DNA of 64,000 nucleotides from Mortierella sp. BCC40632 (Eukaryota > Mortierellomycota > Mortierellomycetes > Mortierellales > Mortierellaceae), in assembly GCA_011634665.1 (NCBI GenBank), contig WAEK01000001.1, positions 321,001 through 385,000 on the forward strand. The letters are read 5' to 3'. A program made the position numbers and the translations under genes. The notes under the pieces were generated by a model that made no database searches, was not told the origin of the DNA, and was given only the letters and a program-made list of their open reading frames with translations. Shown piece after piece: positions 24,484 to 36,846 of the stretch (position 1 is the first letter of the stretch; every line of letters starts with the position of its first letter).

Positions 24484-25123
24484 TTAGAATCCAGAAGGAG
24501 CAGTACGGGGAATGGGGACCTTGGAAAAGTGAGGCACCTTGTGAACAGACTTGCGGTAGCCCTTGAAGGTTCTGCTAAAGACAGTGTACTTGTCCTTGGC
24601 AGGCATCTGTGCTTCCGTAGGCTCAGCCATAGCCTTGGTCTAGAGAATGGATATTTTGTTGTTGTCGATAGCGGCCCGAAAACAAGAGAATAAACCAGAG
24701 ATACTTAGTGGGTTGGCAAGGCACGAGTCCGTTTAGTTTCTATTTTTTTTTTTTCTTTTTCTTCAGTGGGGATCACCTTACCAAAGCATTGCACTGGACA
24801 CCCGAGTCATGAATCTTCTTGACAACATCATCGGCAGCCTTGAGACGCTTTCTAATGTTGGCCTTTTGCGTAGGGCTCAGGTCCATCTTCATACGAGCCT
24901 TCCTATTGACATGAGAGAGAAACAAGAAAGAAAAAAAAAGAAAAAAAAGCACGATCCTGATCAGGGCTACGAGTCTTTTTGTCCATGGTCCGGTAACAGC
25001 TGTTGTTCCACTGCCTGCTTAAAAATGAAAAGACAACGATTGACTCGGAGTCAATATGCCTTTGTTGTATTACCAGAGAAGACCTCCCTGGCTGATTGAT
25101 GATGCTCTGAATGCTCCAAACAT
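24484..25123 (-). CDS. MRPL31: Mitochondrial large-subunit ribosomal protein mL60 (MRPL31)
   Basis: Fungal-type protein of the mitochondrial large ribosomal subunit. Three exons on the minus strand: 25123-25074, 24902-24782, 24639-24484, giving 108 aa. The N-terminus MFGAFRASSISQGGLLW corresponds to the yeast MFGPFK...GGLLWK start. The first junction (TG|G AAG) makes LLWKARMKMDLSPTQKANIR, which fits the family without an extra exon. The end reads KYTVFSRTFKGYRKSVHKVP then HFSKVPIPRTAPSGF, matching the conserved GYRKGIHKVPKWTK region. Between exons 1 and 2 another short open stretch (24960-25040) was tested and left out, because direct joining keeps frame and similarity. Confidence 0.9.
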
Positions 25124-25860
25124 GATGTTCTGGCCAAAAGTGGAGGGTAGGGGTGTGGGTGTGAGTGATGCGGAGCATCCCTCTTCCTCAAGAGCCAAAA
25201 AGGCACCGGCAGTCACGTTGACATAACAAAAGCATGCGCGCCTACCTCTCTTTTTTTCCGAAAAAAAAAAAGAAAGAAAAGTAGGCGTATGCTTGACAAA
25301 AGAAGTAAAGCTTTGCTAGGATCAGAGACTGGGCTTTCTCTCCTTCCTCCTCTCCATACTCATCTCCTTACTTCGAGAGAAGGATACTATGCCTTCCCTC
25401 GCTCAGGACCTTTCTTAGAACCGGAGCCCCAAGAGTCGTGTTCTGGCTCCCTCTTTCTTTTTCTTCTCTGGCTCATGAATAAACAAGCCACTCTTCAGTT
25501 AGTTAAAAGATTTCGCTGAGCGCAGAGAAGTCGAATCCCCCCTCCTTTCCCAAATCAATTCAAGGTACCCTCTCTTCTGATCTAACAGTCCCTCTCAGTT
25601 AGTGGAGAACTCTCATGGGATCACACTGAGCCGACCGAGCTAGTGCTCGACAGCTGTCGACCTTATTCCCATGGGCAATCAGGGCTCCTTCTTTTCATCT
25701 CTCTGTCAGCCATCGGGAACGCATCGATCCGTGTTCAGGACCATGGATACCTGCTCTCAGCCGCACATAGACACGGATGTCTGGATCGATGGATACTTCC
25801 TAGCTTGGATGGCTAGCTTGGATGCGTGCTGTCAAAAAAAAAAAAAAAAAAAAAAAAAAA
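25124..25860. other. Intergenic between housekeeping block and CotH array
   Basis: Promoter side of MRPL31. Ends in a poly(A) run (25834-25860) that directly precedes the first recognisable base of the repeated array module. The open frames here have no family character. Confidence 0.5.
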
Positions 25861-26723
25861 GCAACTCAGCCCAACTAGTCCCTGCAGCAAATTCCTTCAA
25901 CGACCCTTTTCTTCCCACCCATTGTTCTAGACCTCACATCTAGTAGTCAACATACTCAACGACGCTCTATCGACAACTATTTAATCTGTAATCGCCACCT
26001 CTTCCTTATCTCCCTACCAATGCTGACTGTTTTGTTTTCTCCCTCCCTTTATTGCCATTGCTAGATGAGAGACAAGTGGAAGAAGAAGCGCGTTCGTCGC
26101 CTTAAGCGCAAAAGAAGAAAAATGAGAGCTCGCTCCAAGTAAACAAAGACGTTGATAGCAGCTGAAGCGCGGTTTCCCTCCTACCCCTTCCTCTGAGAGT
26201 CCGATCCTCCCTATCATTGGGCCTCCCCTCCAGCAACACTGGAAATATGAATCCAAGACGGATCAGGCCCGTCGTTCCTCCTTTTTAGGCGAGAAACGGA
26301 CCCAAAGAAAGAAAGAAAAGGGTGGTGGCACCAGTCATTGTTCCAACCCAATCCTAGCATAAATAAAACACCTAAAAAAAAAATGGCGCCCGTTTGCTCA
26401 AAGAGTTCGAACCAGTGCTTTTGCTCGAGTGGATACGCGTGAACGAAGAAAAATATATTGGTAATAGACTTTGAGTAGAGTTCTTGAGGTTGCCTTCTCA
26501 AGTGGCAAGCCCTTTTTTTTTATGGAGTTGGCACAAAAAAGAAACCATGCCAAGAGAATCTACCGCCCACACACGACCTTTCACATCCCTTGAGTCACGC
26601 GAGAGGAGCAGGGAGGTTGGGCATATCTTTTTTTGTTATTCTTGGGTGCTTTGTTTTCCTCATTTCTCTCAAGATAAACAAACTATCTTTGCGCAGACAC
26701 CTTGTCATATTAGAGAGTCTCTC

Positions 26724-26755
<32 letters not shown>

Positions 26756-28390
26756 CCTTTGACCTTTCTCATTTGAATATTGCAGAATATCGACAATCTC
26801 AATCGAGTTGGTCAGAGTGTTGAACTTGATTCTCTGAGGAGTCGTGCTATTATTAAAACTAAAAAATGGTGCGGTGTGGTGGAATGTGCCAGCTTTCTGG
26901 ACACAAAGGATTCCCACTATCTCGTGCTTGCCTCGACTTTGACCGCTTTTTTTTTCCAGTTGGCGCTGATGGTGATGAGGCATATGTAGAGGGACGTATG
27001 CTCTGGAGTGAAGTGGCGCGTTTCGAAAATGCACCCAGGGTAAAAAAAAAAAAAATACGAGCCTGTTGCTATTTTGGTAAGTTTGGCTGCTTCTCTAGAG
27101 TGGAGAGGAAAAAATAAAGGTGTTTACACAACAGCAAAGACGAGGCAAACCTGCATGTGTGTGTGTGCGCTTCCTTGGGCTGTACACAGAGGATCGTCAA
27201 CATGTACGCCAACAGCTCTTTCCTGGAAAGAAACAAATAACCTAAATACTGAGAAGGAAATCGGACCCGAGGGAGAGGGGGGGGGGTGAGGAAACAAACA
27301 CAGACACAAATTCTAACTTAGGCGCCCCCTCCATTCCTTTCCCTATCCTCCGCCGCATAGCAAATTGGAAGAAAAAGAAGGAAATAGACTCGAGCTTAAC
27401 CCTAGGCATTCTGGGCCTTTCGGCCCCTCCCCTTCTCGGCCCCCTTCCTGTACCATCGATTTCATGCACGCTCCTGCTTGATCGTACTGGGGAATCCTCC
27501 ATCTTTGGATAAGAAAAACGTGCGAGTATGTTGTGGTCAAAAACAACAGCAACAAATAGAACAAGCAATCTTTGATACCGGGGATTCGAGAGAAGGAACG
27601 TGCTGGATGAGAAGAAGATGAACCGACTGGATCTTGAAGAAAAATGGAGATCTGTGTTCACCATGATCCACTTAAAAATAAAAATCTAAAGACAAAGAGG
27701 ACTTTCCAAACTTGTGGCCGATATATGATTGAATCCTGGCGGAATGGCAAAGAGATGGTCGGGTTCAGGGATGCGGAAGAGCAACACTGTCGAAAAGAAA
27801 GAAAGGCTATGTTGGGCAGGGTGTGGTTCACGAGATACGAAGTACCAGGGGGAATCCACATAGAGTTGAGCTTTGCACGGGTGTGGCTCTCATGAGTGAA
27901 TATGAGTTCCTATTTCTAGGGACGTATGCAGTGTGTGACGAGTAATCGAGGAGGATCGTTCTCTGCTTGTACATCATCGCGTGCTTGACGCCTCTTTCAG
28001 GGCGGTGTTGGTGCTGTGAAAGCACCAGAGTCTATCCCTGGTCTGTGGTCGGCGTCATGTTCGCCACCCGAATCGCGTTCATATTCCTGTGCGAGAAGAA
28101 GAGGAGAGACTTTGAATGAGAAATCCAAATAGAAAGTAAAGAAAGAAAAGAAAAGCACGCAAGTATAAAATGAGGCACTCTTCCCAAGTCGGTAGTTCCT
28201 TACGCCGTGTCCTTCGACTCTTTTCTTTCTTTTCCTTTTTGTAGTTTTCTTTGCTTATCAATCTCCTCTCTCCTCATCTCATTGCATCTCAGCGCTTACA
28301 GAGTCCACCACTCAATACTCTTCACCCTCCACTGCCATTTCATCAATCAACAACGCCTCGCAAAAGAATCCCCATCGCAAATACGAAAGA
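25861..28390. repeat. Array module U1, non-coding, upstream of CotH copy 1
   Basis: Non-coding DNA similar to the stretches before the other CotH genes. Landmarks: block D (25861-26170, beginning CAACTCAGCCCAACTAGTCC), which elsewhere follows a CotH gene; a CotH-downstream-like stretch with AGTCATTGTTCCAACCC (about 26330); block E (about 27300-27600, containing CTTTGGATAAGAAAAACG); the conserved 70-bp block; and a TATA box. The presence of a CotH 3'-flank sequence here, with no CotH gene to its left, marks the array's left edge. Confidence 0.75.
28024..28170 (+). promoter_or_regulatory. CotH copy 1 promoter: conserved block and TATA
   Basis: A block of about 70 bp (CTGGTCTGTGGTCGGCGTC through TATTCCTGTGCGAG) recurs before every CotH gene. 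TATAAAA at 28164 is followed by TGAGGCACTCTTCCCAAG, also shared. The TATA lies 227 bp before the ATG. Confidence 0.65.
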
Positions 28391-29071
28391 ATGAGACTCC
28401 TCTTTGGTCTCGCTACCATTGCCTCTTTGGCATCGGTGTCCTTTGCCGACAGTACGCTCCCCTCTGCACACAAACCACATCGTCTTCTTTTGTTCAGGGT
28501 CACCCTGGCCACCGTAGTACTTGACGTTAATCACTCCAACCAACACCTCTACTATTCCCTTCTCCTATAGTCAAGTTCAACGTAGTAGGCTATCCCTCCA
28601 CCAACACAAACACGTTTGGAGTGTCCATCAAAGGAGTCATCCACAAGCTGGTTTCCACTGAGGCAACCTTTCCTGTCTGGGCTGGGACTGTCCCAGGTAC
28701 CGATGGCACTGTTGAATACTCGTATGTCGAGCTCTCTCCCGCAGGGACGGCTGTAACTACTGAGGCCTTTGTTCGTCGACTCGCTAACCAGACCGCTACC
28801 GAAACCATGAACGAGTTTTTCGATCGAGAGACGACGGTTTGGGAGTTCCCCCATGTCCCATATACCTATTTGGCAACATATCCTTCCAAAACCAAAGCCT
28901 TCAAGCAAAAGCAGATTGCGACCCTTCATATCACTGGCCCCATTGCTTCAATCAACGAGATGAACCAGAACCCGTCCAACGACAAGGACTATCGGGTTGA
29001 CTTTCGGTTCATTTCGAGCAACGTAATCTATTCTCAGAGTATGGCTTCATCCACACACACACACACACACA

Positions 29072-29105
<34 letters not shown>

Positions 29106-30871
29106 TTTCTATTTACTCGTGGTGTGCCGTTTCAAAAAAAAAAGACGACGACGAGAAAATGAGAGAGGTTCCTTGGATTTGTGATTCACATTATCGTTGC
29201 TTTGTTCTTAAATTTGTAGAAAACATTACAATGTCCACTGCAGGAAAGAGCTCCAAGGAGCATAGCAAGCAGTCGTAAGTGATGCTTTGTATTTTTTTTT
29301 AAGAGAGAACCCCTCCCCTTTTCTCTCCAGTTTTCATCTAACTGGTTCAACCACAATGTCTACTGGGCTCCTTCTCCTTCTCCGCCACTCCCGCCCCGCT
29401 TCCCTCTTACACATTACCTTCCAAAAGATACAAGTTCAAGTTTGACACAGACTACAATCAGACATTCTTCTCGCGTCCAAACATCAAACTTCGCTCAATG
29501 GTCATGGACCCAACAATGATGCGCGAGAAGCTCTACATCGATCTTATCAACAGCGCTGGTATCCCATCGCAGCAAGGTGAGACAAAGCGCCGCCGTGTTT
29601 CCATCTCGTTTTTAGGGAGAGTGAGAGAAATTCTTTTCAGAGACTAAACAGAACAATGTTGAATAGGTGCATGGGTCAGACTATTTGTTAACAACCAGCC
29701 AATAGGTCTCTACCTAATGGTGGATGACATCAAGAAGTCTTTTCTCAAGCAAACAGTCCATGGTGGTGATGGCTCTATTCTACCAGGCTCCTTGGTTCAG
29801 GTACTGAATCCTGGATCGCGTCTTTTTTGGCTGTACCAATAGCAACTTAACTCTCCACCGGTGAGGGAGAGATGACGGACTTGTGTGACTAATCCTCTCT
29901 CCTTTTCACATCAAAAGATGAACGCATACCTAGAAAATAAGGCCACGCTCGAATACAAGGGTCCACGATCTGCCGACTATGATCAAAGGACAAGTTACAC
30001 GGTCCAGAACCTCGGAACTAACCCCACTGAAGAGCCATTGAGACAGCTCATTGGCTTCATGGAAGCGCTCCAGAAATTTGATCCCATGACCACTCCTGAT
30101 CCCGTCAAGTACTGGACAGACCGAATGGACCTCGATGGTTTCTTGCGCAACATGGCTCTTGAATACCTCTCAGGTTCGTTCGACAACTATTGGGTAGCGG
30201 CTTCCAATTACTTCATGTACTTCAACCCTACTTTGCCTGGTGGTCGATGGCAATGGATTCCTACAGATGCCGACGGTACATTTGGTAATGGAGCTCCATC
30301 CCATATCATGCCCTCCTACAGGGATTTTTACGACTTTAAGAGCAAAGGTGACCGACCTCTTGTCCGCAAGTTGATCATTGAATGTGCTCCCATCCGTGCC
30401 TTGTTTGAGGAGACTCTCAAGAACATTGTCTCTACTGCATTCAAACCCGAAGCTATCCAGCCCCGAATCTTAATCTACAACAAGATGTTGTCCAAGGATG
30501 CTCAATGGGATTATTCTTTGAAACGCCAGAGCCCCGGGTTGAACAATAACTTCACATTTGAGGATTTCAATACCAATTTGTGGAAATACACGAGCATGAT
30601 GACCACAGGGTTAATCCCATGGTTCGAGAAAATGTCTCAAAAGGTGGCTCTGGATCTGGGGTTCACGATCCCGAATGGTACGGTCGACCGTGTGCCACCG
30701 CCACCCAAGAACCGTGATACGGGTCTCGATAATGATGATGGAGATGATGAGCCATCAGGGAATCCGGAAAAGCCTAAAAGCAAGAGTGCAGCGACGAAAG
30801 CTGCCTCGATGCTCCAATCTGTCGGCATGACGCTGATCCTCATTTTGGCCACTTCTGTGGTACTCGTTTGA
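28391..30871 (+). CDS. CotH-family secreted kinase-like protein, copy 1, GPI-type tail
   Basis: Exons: 28391-28451, 28571-29038, 29220-29274, 29428-29576, 29667-29800, 29918-30871; 606 aa. A signal peptide (residues 1-19, ending VSFA) is followed by an N-terminal extracellular domain (20-176). The CotH core starts near 196: RPNIKLRSMVMDPTMMREKL (211-230), NNQPIGLYLMVDDIKKSFLK (253-272), FDNYWVAASNYFMYFNP (377 on) and WQWIPTDADGTFG (400-412). The D-A-D-G-T-F-G stretch matches the metal-binding Asp motif of CotH kinases. The C-terminus is an acidic linker (DNDDGDDEP), a Ser/Lys stretch and a final hydrophobic segment MTLILILATSVVLV, the pattern of a GPI attachment signal, so a cell-surface location is inferred. 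In Bacillus, CotH phosphorylates spore-coat proteins; in Mucorales, CotH proteins are surface proteins. The role here is unknown. Confidence 0.93.
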
Positions 30872-33800
30872 GAGGAGGTTCCTCTTTTTTCTTCTTTCTC
30901 ATAGTTTAGATGCATATGACCTGTTGTTGAAGAATAGAAATATATTTCATTTCCTTAAAAGACCTTAAAAGAGAGCGGGAGAGAGAGGGAGATTCTACGT
31001 TTGTACGAGAGGAGTAGAAGAAGAAAAGCTACTCAGCCTAGTTAGTCGCTTCAACAGATCCCTACCATGCTCTTTTCTCCCCACTACTCTAGAGCTCATG
31101 TCTAGTAGTCATTGTACTCAATAACGCTCTAGCAACAACTAAGTTCAATCTGTAGCCGTCAACTCATCACAGGCGGACTAGAGCCTTCCCCCTCCTCCTT
31201 TTCCTTTATCAATGCTAACAGCCTTGTTCCCCTATTTCCCTTTTTACTATTGCGAGGCAAGGGACGGGTAGAAGAAGCGCGCCGTCGGCTGAAGTGCAAA
31301 TGAAGTAAACAAAGTCAGTGGTGACAACCAACAGTTAAAGTGCAGCTGTTCTCCCTAGGAGAGAAACCAGCAAAAAGAAAGAAGAGATAGAAAAAAGGTG
31401 GTGGCATCAATAATTGACTAAAGCCAACCCTGGCATAATGACCCCTCTCTTCATTTTATCAAAAGACACCTCTGTGCTCAAAGAAAAGTATGTATCATCG
31501 CCCTTTCTCAAGTATTTACGTGAAGTGGAGAAAGATCCATCGACAATGAAGTTGCCCTAGGTGATGAACCCTGCAAGTTACCCCAACCCCCATCACGGAC
31601 TCGGTAACAAACTCCTTTCTGTACAGGCTACCTTACCCAGCATGGAGATATCTGTAAAGAATGGAGTAGTCGTGGTCATGTCCCAGATTCTATGACGGAT
31701 GCGCACTGACGAAGACCAAAGAACGAACCCAACTGCCGTCTGGATTGGTGCAGCATATTCCGCCGAGCCCCCTTCCTCCTTCCGAAAATTTGCTTAACTG
31801 GAAGTTTTTGAGGACTAAATCTTACATGAGGGCTAGTACGTCTCAGATGCAATGCCTAACAGCCCCAAACTAGGTTCTTTCTTCAGAATCTTCGGAGCCC
31901 CACACGGAACTGCCATAAAAATCAATTGGGGCAAAAAAAGAACTGTCGCCTTGGCGCCCGAAGTCCCCCCTCACTCCCCCCCCTAGTACGGGATAGTAGT
32001 CACCGAGTGGAATGGCTGTTAGTTTTATTTGTTTGTTTATTTATTTGAAAAATAGGGGACGGGTAGGAATTTAGCAAAGCCAAATGGTACAACCACAAAG
32101 ACCGAGTTCTGTGGACTAACAACATCTCAAAAACCCTCTCTCGGGCATACTGAATTCATCGTGATTTCCCCGAATTGGAATAACAAACGTTTCTCATAGA
32201 CACCTCCCACTACTCTCTTTTGTAAGATCCAGCTTGCGCCACAATCTAGCAATGTACAAGTAACAAAAAATCAAGAAGGGTTCCTACCACACAGAGACTT
32301 GCTTGTTGCTTCATAGAGTAAGAAGGAGGTGAAGGTTGGTTGACAGTGAAGGATCCAGGTGTGTCTACTATCTATAAAGGTGTGGTCGCCCCAAGGATGT
32401 CTTGCTCTAGCAGAGGGGTTTTTTGGTACTACTCCGCCTGCAGTGTGAGTAGTGCCTAGAAGAGAGCTTAGTAAGATCGCATGGTCTACAGGGTGCCTGA
32501 ATTTATTACCACTATTCAGGGCGGTATCTAAAAAATACAGTGTGAATCTAGGGTTGTTACCTCAGATATGACCCGAGGGAAGGAGGCCGTCGCCATGCCC
32601 TTTTTGGTTCTTTTTTTTTTTTTTTTTTTTTTTTTTGGTGCTGGTTCTGAGGAAGCAAAAGAGATGTGTCCTTGGAGAGAAGGAGTAATGTTACAAAGAT
32701 ACATAAATGAGTCTGTTGCCTTCATGGTTTGTCTTTAGAGAATAGAGAGAGGAAGGTATGAAAATTGATGTATTCACGACAGTAGTGGCAGGGTAATCTT
32801 GTTTGCGTATATCCTTGGGCTGCACGCGTAGGACCTCCAATATGTACTCCCTCCAGGATAGCTAAAAAGCCTAGACACCGAAGAGAACCAATTCGCACTC
32901 GAGGATGAGGGTAGAAAAAGCGAAAGAGATAGAGAGATAGAGATAGATAGATAGAGAGAGGATACACAGCGCAGATCCAAACTTTTGCTTTCTTTCCATC
33001 CTTTTCTCAGAGCAGATTGGAAGAGAAAGAAAAGTGCTTGAGTTTAAACCTGAGCTCACCGGGCCATCTGGTTCCCTCCCCTCGGTTTCACATACATCCC
33101 ATTTTTTGGATAATAAAGAACGCACGAGTGTGCTACGGACTTGCGGCAAAAATACAACAAACAGAACGAGCAATCTTTGATACAGGGGATTCGAGAGAGG
33201 GAATGTGCTGAATGCGAAGAAGATGAACCGACTAGGTCCTGAAGATCGGTGTCCACTATAATCCATTTAAAATTACCGCCCTCAGACTTGTAGCCGATAG
33301 ACAACTATATTCAGGTAACATTTCAAAGAGTTGGCCAAGTTTGGAGATATGGAAGAGCAGCGCTGTCAAAAATGAAAGAAAGACAAAATCGGGCACCAAA
33401 GAGCATGGTACACGAGATACGAAGGGTCTAAAGTGAATCTGTACAGAGTTGGGTTTTGCACGGGTGTGGCTCTCGCGAGTGAATATAGGTGCCTATTTCT
33501 AGGGACGTACATAGCGTATGATGGATAATCGAGAAAGTTCGTTCTTCAACTTTTTATCTTCGGTATACCAACAACACAAACGCTGCTCTAAGTGAGATGC
33601 CAAATATGCAGAGTTTAGCCTTGGCTGTGGTTTGTACCCTGATAGCCACCCATGTCGCGTTCTTAGTTCTGTGCGTGGAAAAGATGAAAATGACGGAAAA
33701 GAAACAAGAGAGGGAGGGGAACACAGGTATAAAAGCGAGGCACTCTCCCAAGACCAGTGGTTCCTTACACTTTAGCTTTCGACTCTTTTCTCTCCTTCTC

Positions 33801-33948
33801 TTCTTTGTCATTTTCTTTGTCTATCAAACTTTACTCTCCTTATCTATCTGCATCTCAACGCACACTGAGAGTCCACCACACCAAGACTCTCCATCGCCTC
33901 TTTATCCGTCATCTATCGCCTCGCAGGAGAATCTTCGCTCGAAAGAAA
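30872..33948. repeat. Array module U2 between CotH copies 1 and 2
   Basis: Non-coding. Block D at about 31030-31350 (CTCAGCCTAGTTAGTCGC). A block with TATGACGGATGCGCACTGAC at 31690 recurs at 37350 and in altered form near 42785. GATCGCATGGTCTACAGG at 32476 recurs at 37922 and 43566. Block E lies at about 32960-33200. A T run is at 32611-32636. No open frame has protein character. Confidence 0.75.
33608..33734 (+). promoter_or_regulatory. CotH copy 2 promoter: conserved block and TATA
   Basis: The shared block begins GAGTTTAGCCTTGGCTGTGG at about 33611. TATAAAA at 33728 is followed by GCGAGGCACTCTCCCAAG. The TATA lies 221 bp before the ATG. Confidence 0.65.
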
Positions 33949-36650
33949 ATGAGACACCTCTTGAGTCTCGCCACCATTGCCTCGTTGGCATCGGTGTCCA
34001 TGGCCGACAGTACGCTCTCCTTTGCACACAGACCACATCGTCCTCTACACCGTATCCTCTATCCAGAGTCACTCTGGTCACCACGACATTCGACATTATT
34101 CACACTAAACACCTCTTCTCTTTTCTTCTTCCACAGTCAAGTTCAACGTAGTAGGCTATCCCTCTGCCAGTGAAAACAAATTTGGAGTGTCCATCAAAGG
34201 AGTTATCCATGAGCTGGCTACCAATGATGAAATCTATCCAGTCTGGACAGGGACTGTTCCTGGGACCGATGGCTCTGTCGAGTACTCGTATGTCGAGATC
34301 ACTCACTCAAAGAAGGCTGTCAATACCGAGGCCTTTGTTCGTCGACTCGCGGACAAGACGAATACCGAAACCATGAATGAGTTCTTCGATCGAGAGACAA
34401 CAATCTGGGACCTTCCTCATGTCCCATATACTTATATGGCAACATATCCTTCCAAGACCAAGGCTTTCAATGAGAGGCAAATTGCGACTCTTCATATCAC
34501 TGGCCCCGTTCACTCCATCGATGAAATGAACAAGCACCCTTTCAATGATAAGAAATATCCGGTTAACTTTCGTTTCATTACAAGCGACATGATCTATTCC
34601 CAGAGTATGCCCTTATCCACACACACATTTTTCTTTCTCTATTTCTTTCTGTTTACTTGTGGTTGTTGCATTAACAACGGAAAAGAATGAGGAAAGGAAG
34701 AAGAGAGAAGATTTCTACCATTGTTAATCCATACTGCATGATTCGTCCTTGATCTTCAATTAGAAAACATCGCAATGTCCACTGCAGGAGGCAGCTCCAA
34801 GGAGCATAGCAAGCAGTCGTAAGTGACACTTTGAATTTTTGATTGAAGGATTCTTCACTTCCCTCTCCCCCTTTCACATGTTCCCGTTCAACTCATTCGA
34901 CTTCAATGTCAATTGGACTGTTTCTCCCACTCTCGGTCTTCAGGTACAAGTTCAAGTTTGATAAAGACAAAAACCAGAAGTTCTTCTCGCGTCCAAATAT
35001 CAAACTTCGCTCGCTGGTCAAAGAACCAACCATGATGCGTGAGAAGCTCTATATTGATCTTCTTAATAGTGTTGGCATCCCAACCCAGCAAGGTAAGACG
35101 ATGCGAAGCTGTGTATCCATCTTGCAATTATTTACTATGGAGAGTGAGAGCAACGAATTTCAGAGACTAAACAAAACCATTTTGAATAGGTGCATGGGTC
35201 AGATTGTTCTTAAACAACAAGCCAGTGGGTCTTTACATGATGGTGGAAGATATCAAGAAGTCGTTCCTCAAGCAAACGGTCCATGGTGGAGATGACTCCA
35301 TTGAACGAGGCTCGCTTGTTCAGGTACCGAGTCTTAGACCATGTCCTTTTTTGGCTATGCCTATTGAAGCTTTGAAGCTTATCTCTCCACCGATACGACA
35401 GAGACAGTGAACCATCCTTAGTCTAACCGCGCTCTGATTCTCTCTCCCTCTCTCTCGTTTTCGCCTCAAAGATGGATGCATACCATGATAATCAGGCGTC
35501 TCTTGAATACAAGGGTCCACGAACAACCGACTATAATCTTAAAGTTAGCTACAAGATCCAGAATCTCGGAGATAACCCTCCTGAAGAACCAATGAGGCAG
35601 CTCATTGGCTTCATGGAGGCGCTCCAGAAATTTGATCCCAAGACTACTCCAGAACCTGTCAAGTATTGGACCGATCGAATGGATCTCGATGGTTTCTTGC
35701 GCAACATGGCTCTTGAGTATCTCTCGGGTTCGTGGGACAACTATTGGGTGTCGGCATCCAACTACTTCATGTACTTTAACCCTACCCTTGGTCCCAAAGG
35801 TAAATGGCAGTGGATTCCTACAGATGCCGACGGTACCTTTGGTAATGGAGCCCCATCCCATATCATGCCCTCCTACAAGCACTTTTATGACTTCAAGAGG
35901 AAGGGTGACCGGCCTCTTGTCCGCAAGTTGATCATTGAGTGTGATCCCATCCGCGCCTTGTTTGAGGAGACTCTCAAGAACATTGTCTCGACTGCATTCA
36001 AACCCGAAGTGATGCGACCTCGAATCCTGGCCTACAACAAGATGTTGCACAAGGATGCTCAATGGGACTATTCTCTGACGCGCCTGAGTCCCGGAAAGAA
36101 CAACCACTTCACGATTGAGGAGTTCGACATTAATTTGATGAAATGGACGAAAAAGATTACCACGGGATTGATCCCATGGTTCGAGGATATGTCCAAAAAG
36201 GTGGCCTCGGATCTCAAGTTCACGATCCCGAAAGGTAGTGTTGACCGAGTGCCGCCACCCAAGAGACAAGATTCCGAGTCACCCAAGAAAAAGGAACCAG
36301 CACCATCCAAGGTGCAAGAGCCAGCACCACCCAAGGTGCAAGAGCCAGCACCACCCAAGGTGCAAGAGCCAGCACCACCCAAGGTGCAAGAGCCAGCACC
36401 ACCCAAGGAACGCGTGCCATCCAAGAAGCAAGCTCCATCCAAGAAGAGCAAGCCATCTAAGAAGGAAGCTCCATCTAAGAAGAGCAAGTCATCTAAGAAG
36501 GAAGCTCCATCTAAGAAGAGCAAGCCATCTAAGAAGAGCAAGCCATCTAAGAAAGAAGCTCCATCCAAGAAGAGCAAGCCATCTAAGAAAGAAGCTCCAT
36601 CCAAGAAGCGTAAGCCATCCAAGAAAAACGAAAACAAGTCCAAACAATAA
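33949..36650 (+). CDS. CotH-family secreted kinase-like protein, copy 2, Lys-rich tail
   Basis: Exons: 33949-34009, 34137-34604, 34764-34818, 34944-35092, 35190-35323, 35472-36650; 681 aa. Signal peptide, N-terminal domain and CotH core are all present (NIKLRSLVKEPTMMREKLYI, GLYMMVEDIKKSFLKQ, WIPTDADGTFGNG). Glu in MVEDIKK is the usual residue in the wider family; most other copies have Asp. After DRVPPPKRQDSESPKKKEPA the acidic linker and GPI tail are replaced by PAPPKVQE repeats and then APSKKSKPSKKE repeats, ending KKNENKSKQ. With no terminal hydrophobic segment, the protein should be released or held in the wall by its strongly basic tail rather than lipid-anchored. Remains of the GPI-coding region lie beyond the stop. 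Confidence 0.92.
36296..36640 (+). repeat. In-frame tail minisatellite of CotH copy 2
   Basis: Four to five 24-bp units encoding EPAPPKVQ (36296-36410), then related units of about 36 bp encoding KKEAPSKKSKPS (36420-36640). All units are multiples of three, so copy number changes keep the frame. Confidence 0.9.
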
Positions 36651-36760
36651 TTGCAGAGATGGTGCGAGTCATTGGAGGATCCAGGAAAGCCTAGAAGCAA
36701 AACTACGAAATTGCGTCTGTGATACTCCTTCGAGAGGTGACTTCCACTTTTTCTCTATTA
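36651..36760 (+). pseudogene. Decayed GPI-tail remnant after CotH copy 2
   Basis: GGATCCAGGAAAGCCTAGAA matches the linker region of intact copies (compare GGAATCCGGAAAAGCCTAAA in copy 1). TCTGTGATACTCCTTCGAGAG matches the last codons of copy 1. The segment coding the hydrophobic helix between them is missing. It lies downstream of the stop codon and is untranslated. Confidence 0.65.
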
Positions 36761-36807
36761 CTTTAGCTTAGAGTACATTTCATTGCCGAAGAACAATAAA
36801 TTTTTCT

Positions 36808-36846
<39 letters not shown>

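Noticed and set aside
24960..25040. Extra exon for MRPL31 containing a YRTMDKKTR stretch
   Set aside because: Direct joining of the flanking exons keeps phase and gives the family's LLWK sequence; including the stretch breaks phase or similarity.
26395..26440. tRNA-like GGTTCGAAC on the minus strand
   Set aside because: The flanking bases do not form a T stem, and no anticodon arm or acceptor stem could be placed.
35466..36269. 267-aa open frame antisense to CotH copy 2 (similar ones opposite copy 4, 46740-47486)
   Set aside because: It is the mirror of a conserved coding exon; codon structure and conservation belong to the plus strand, and it has no family character.
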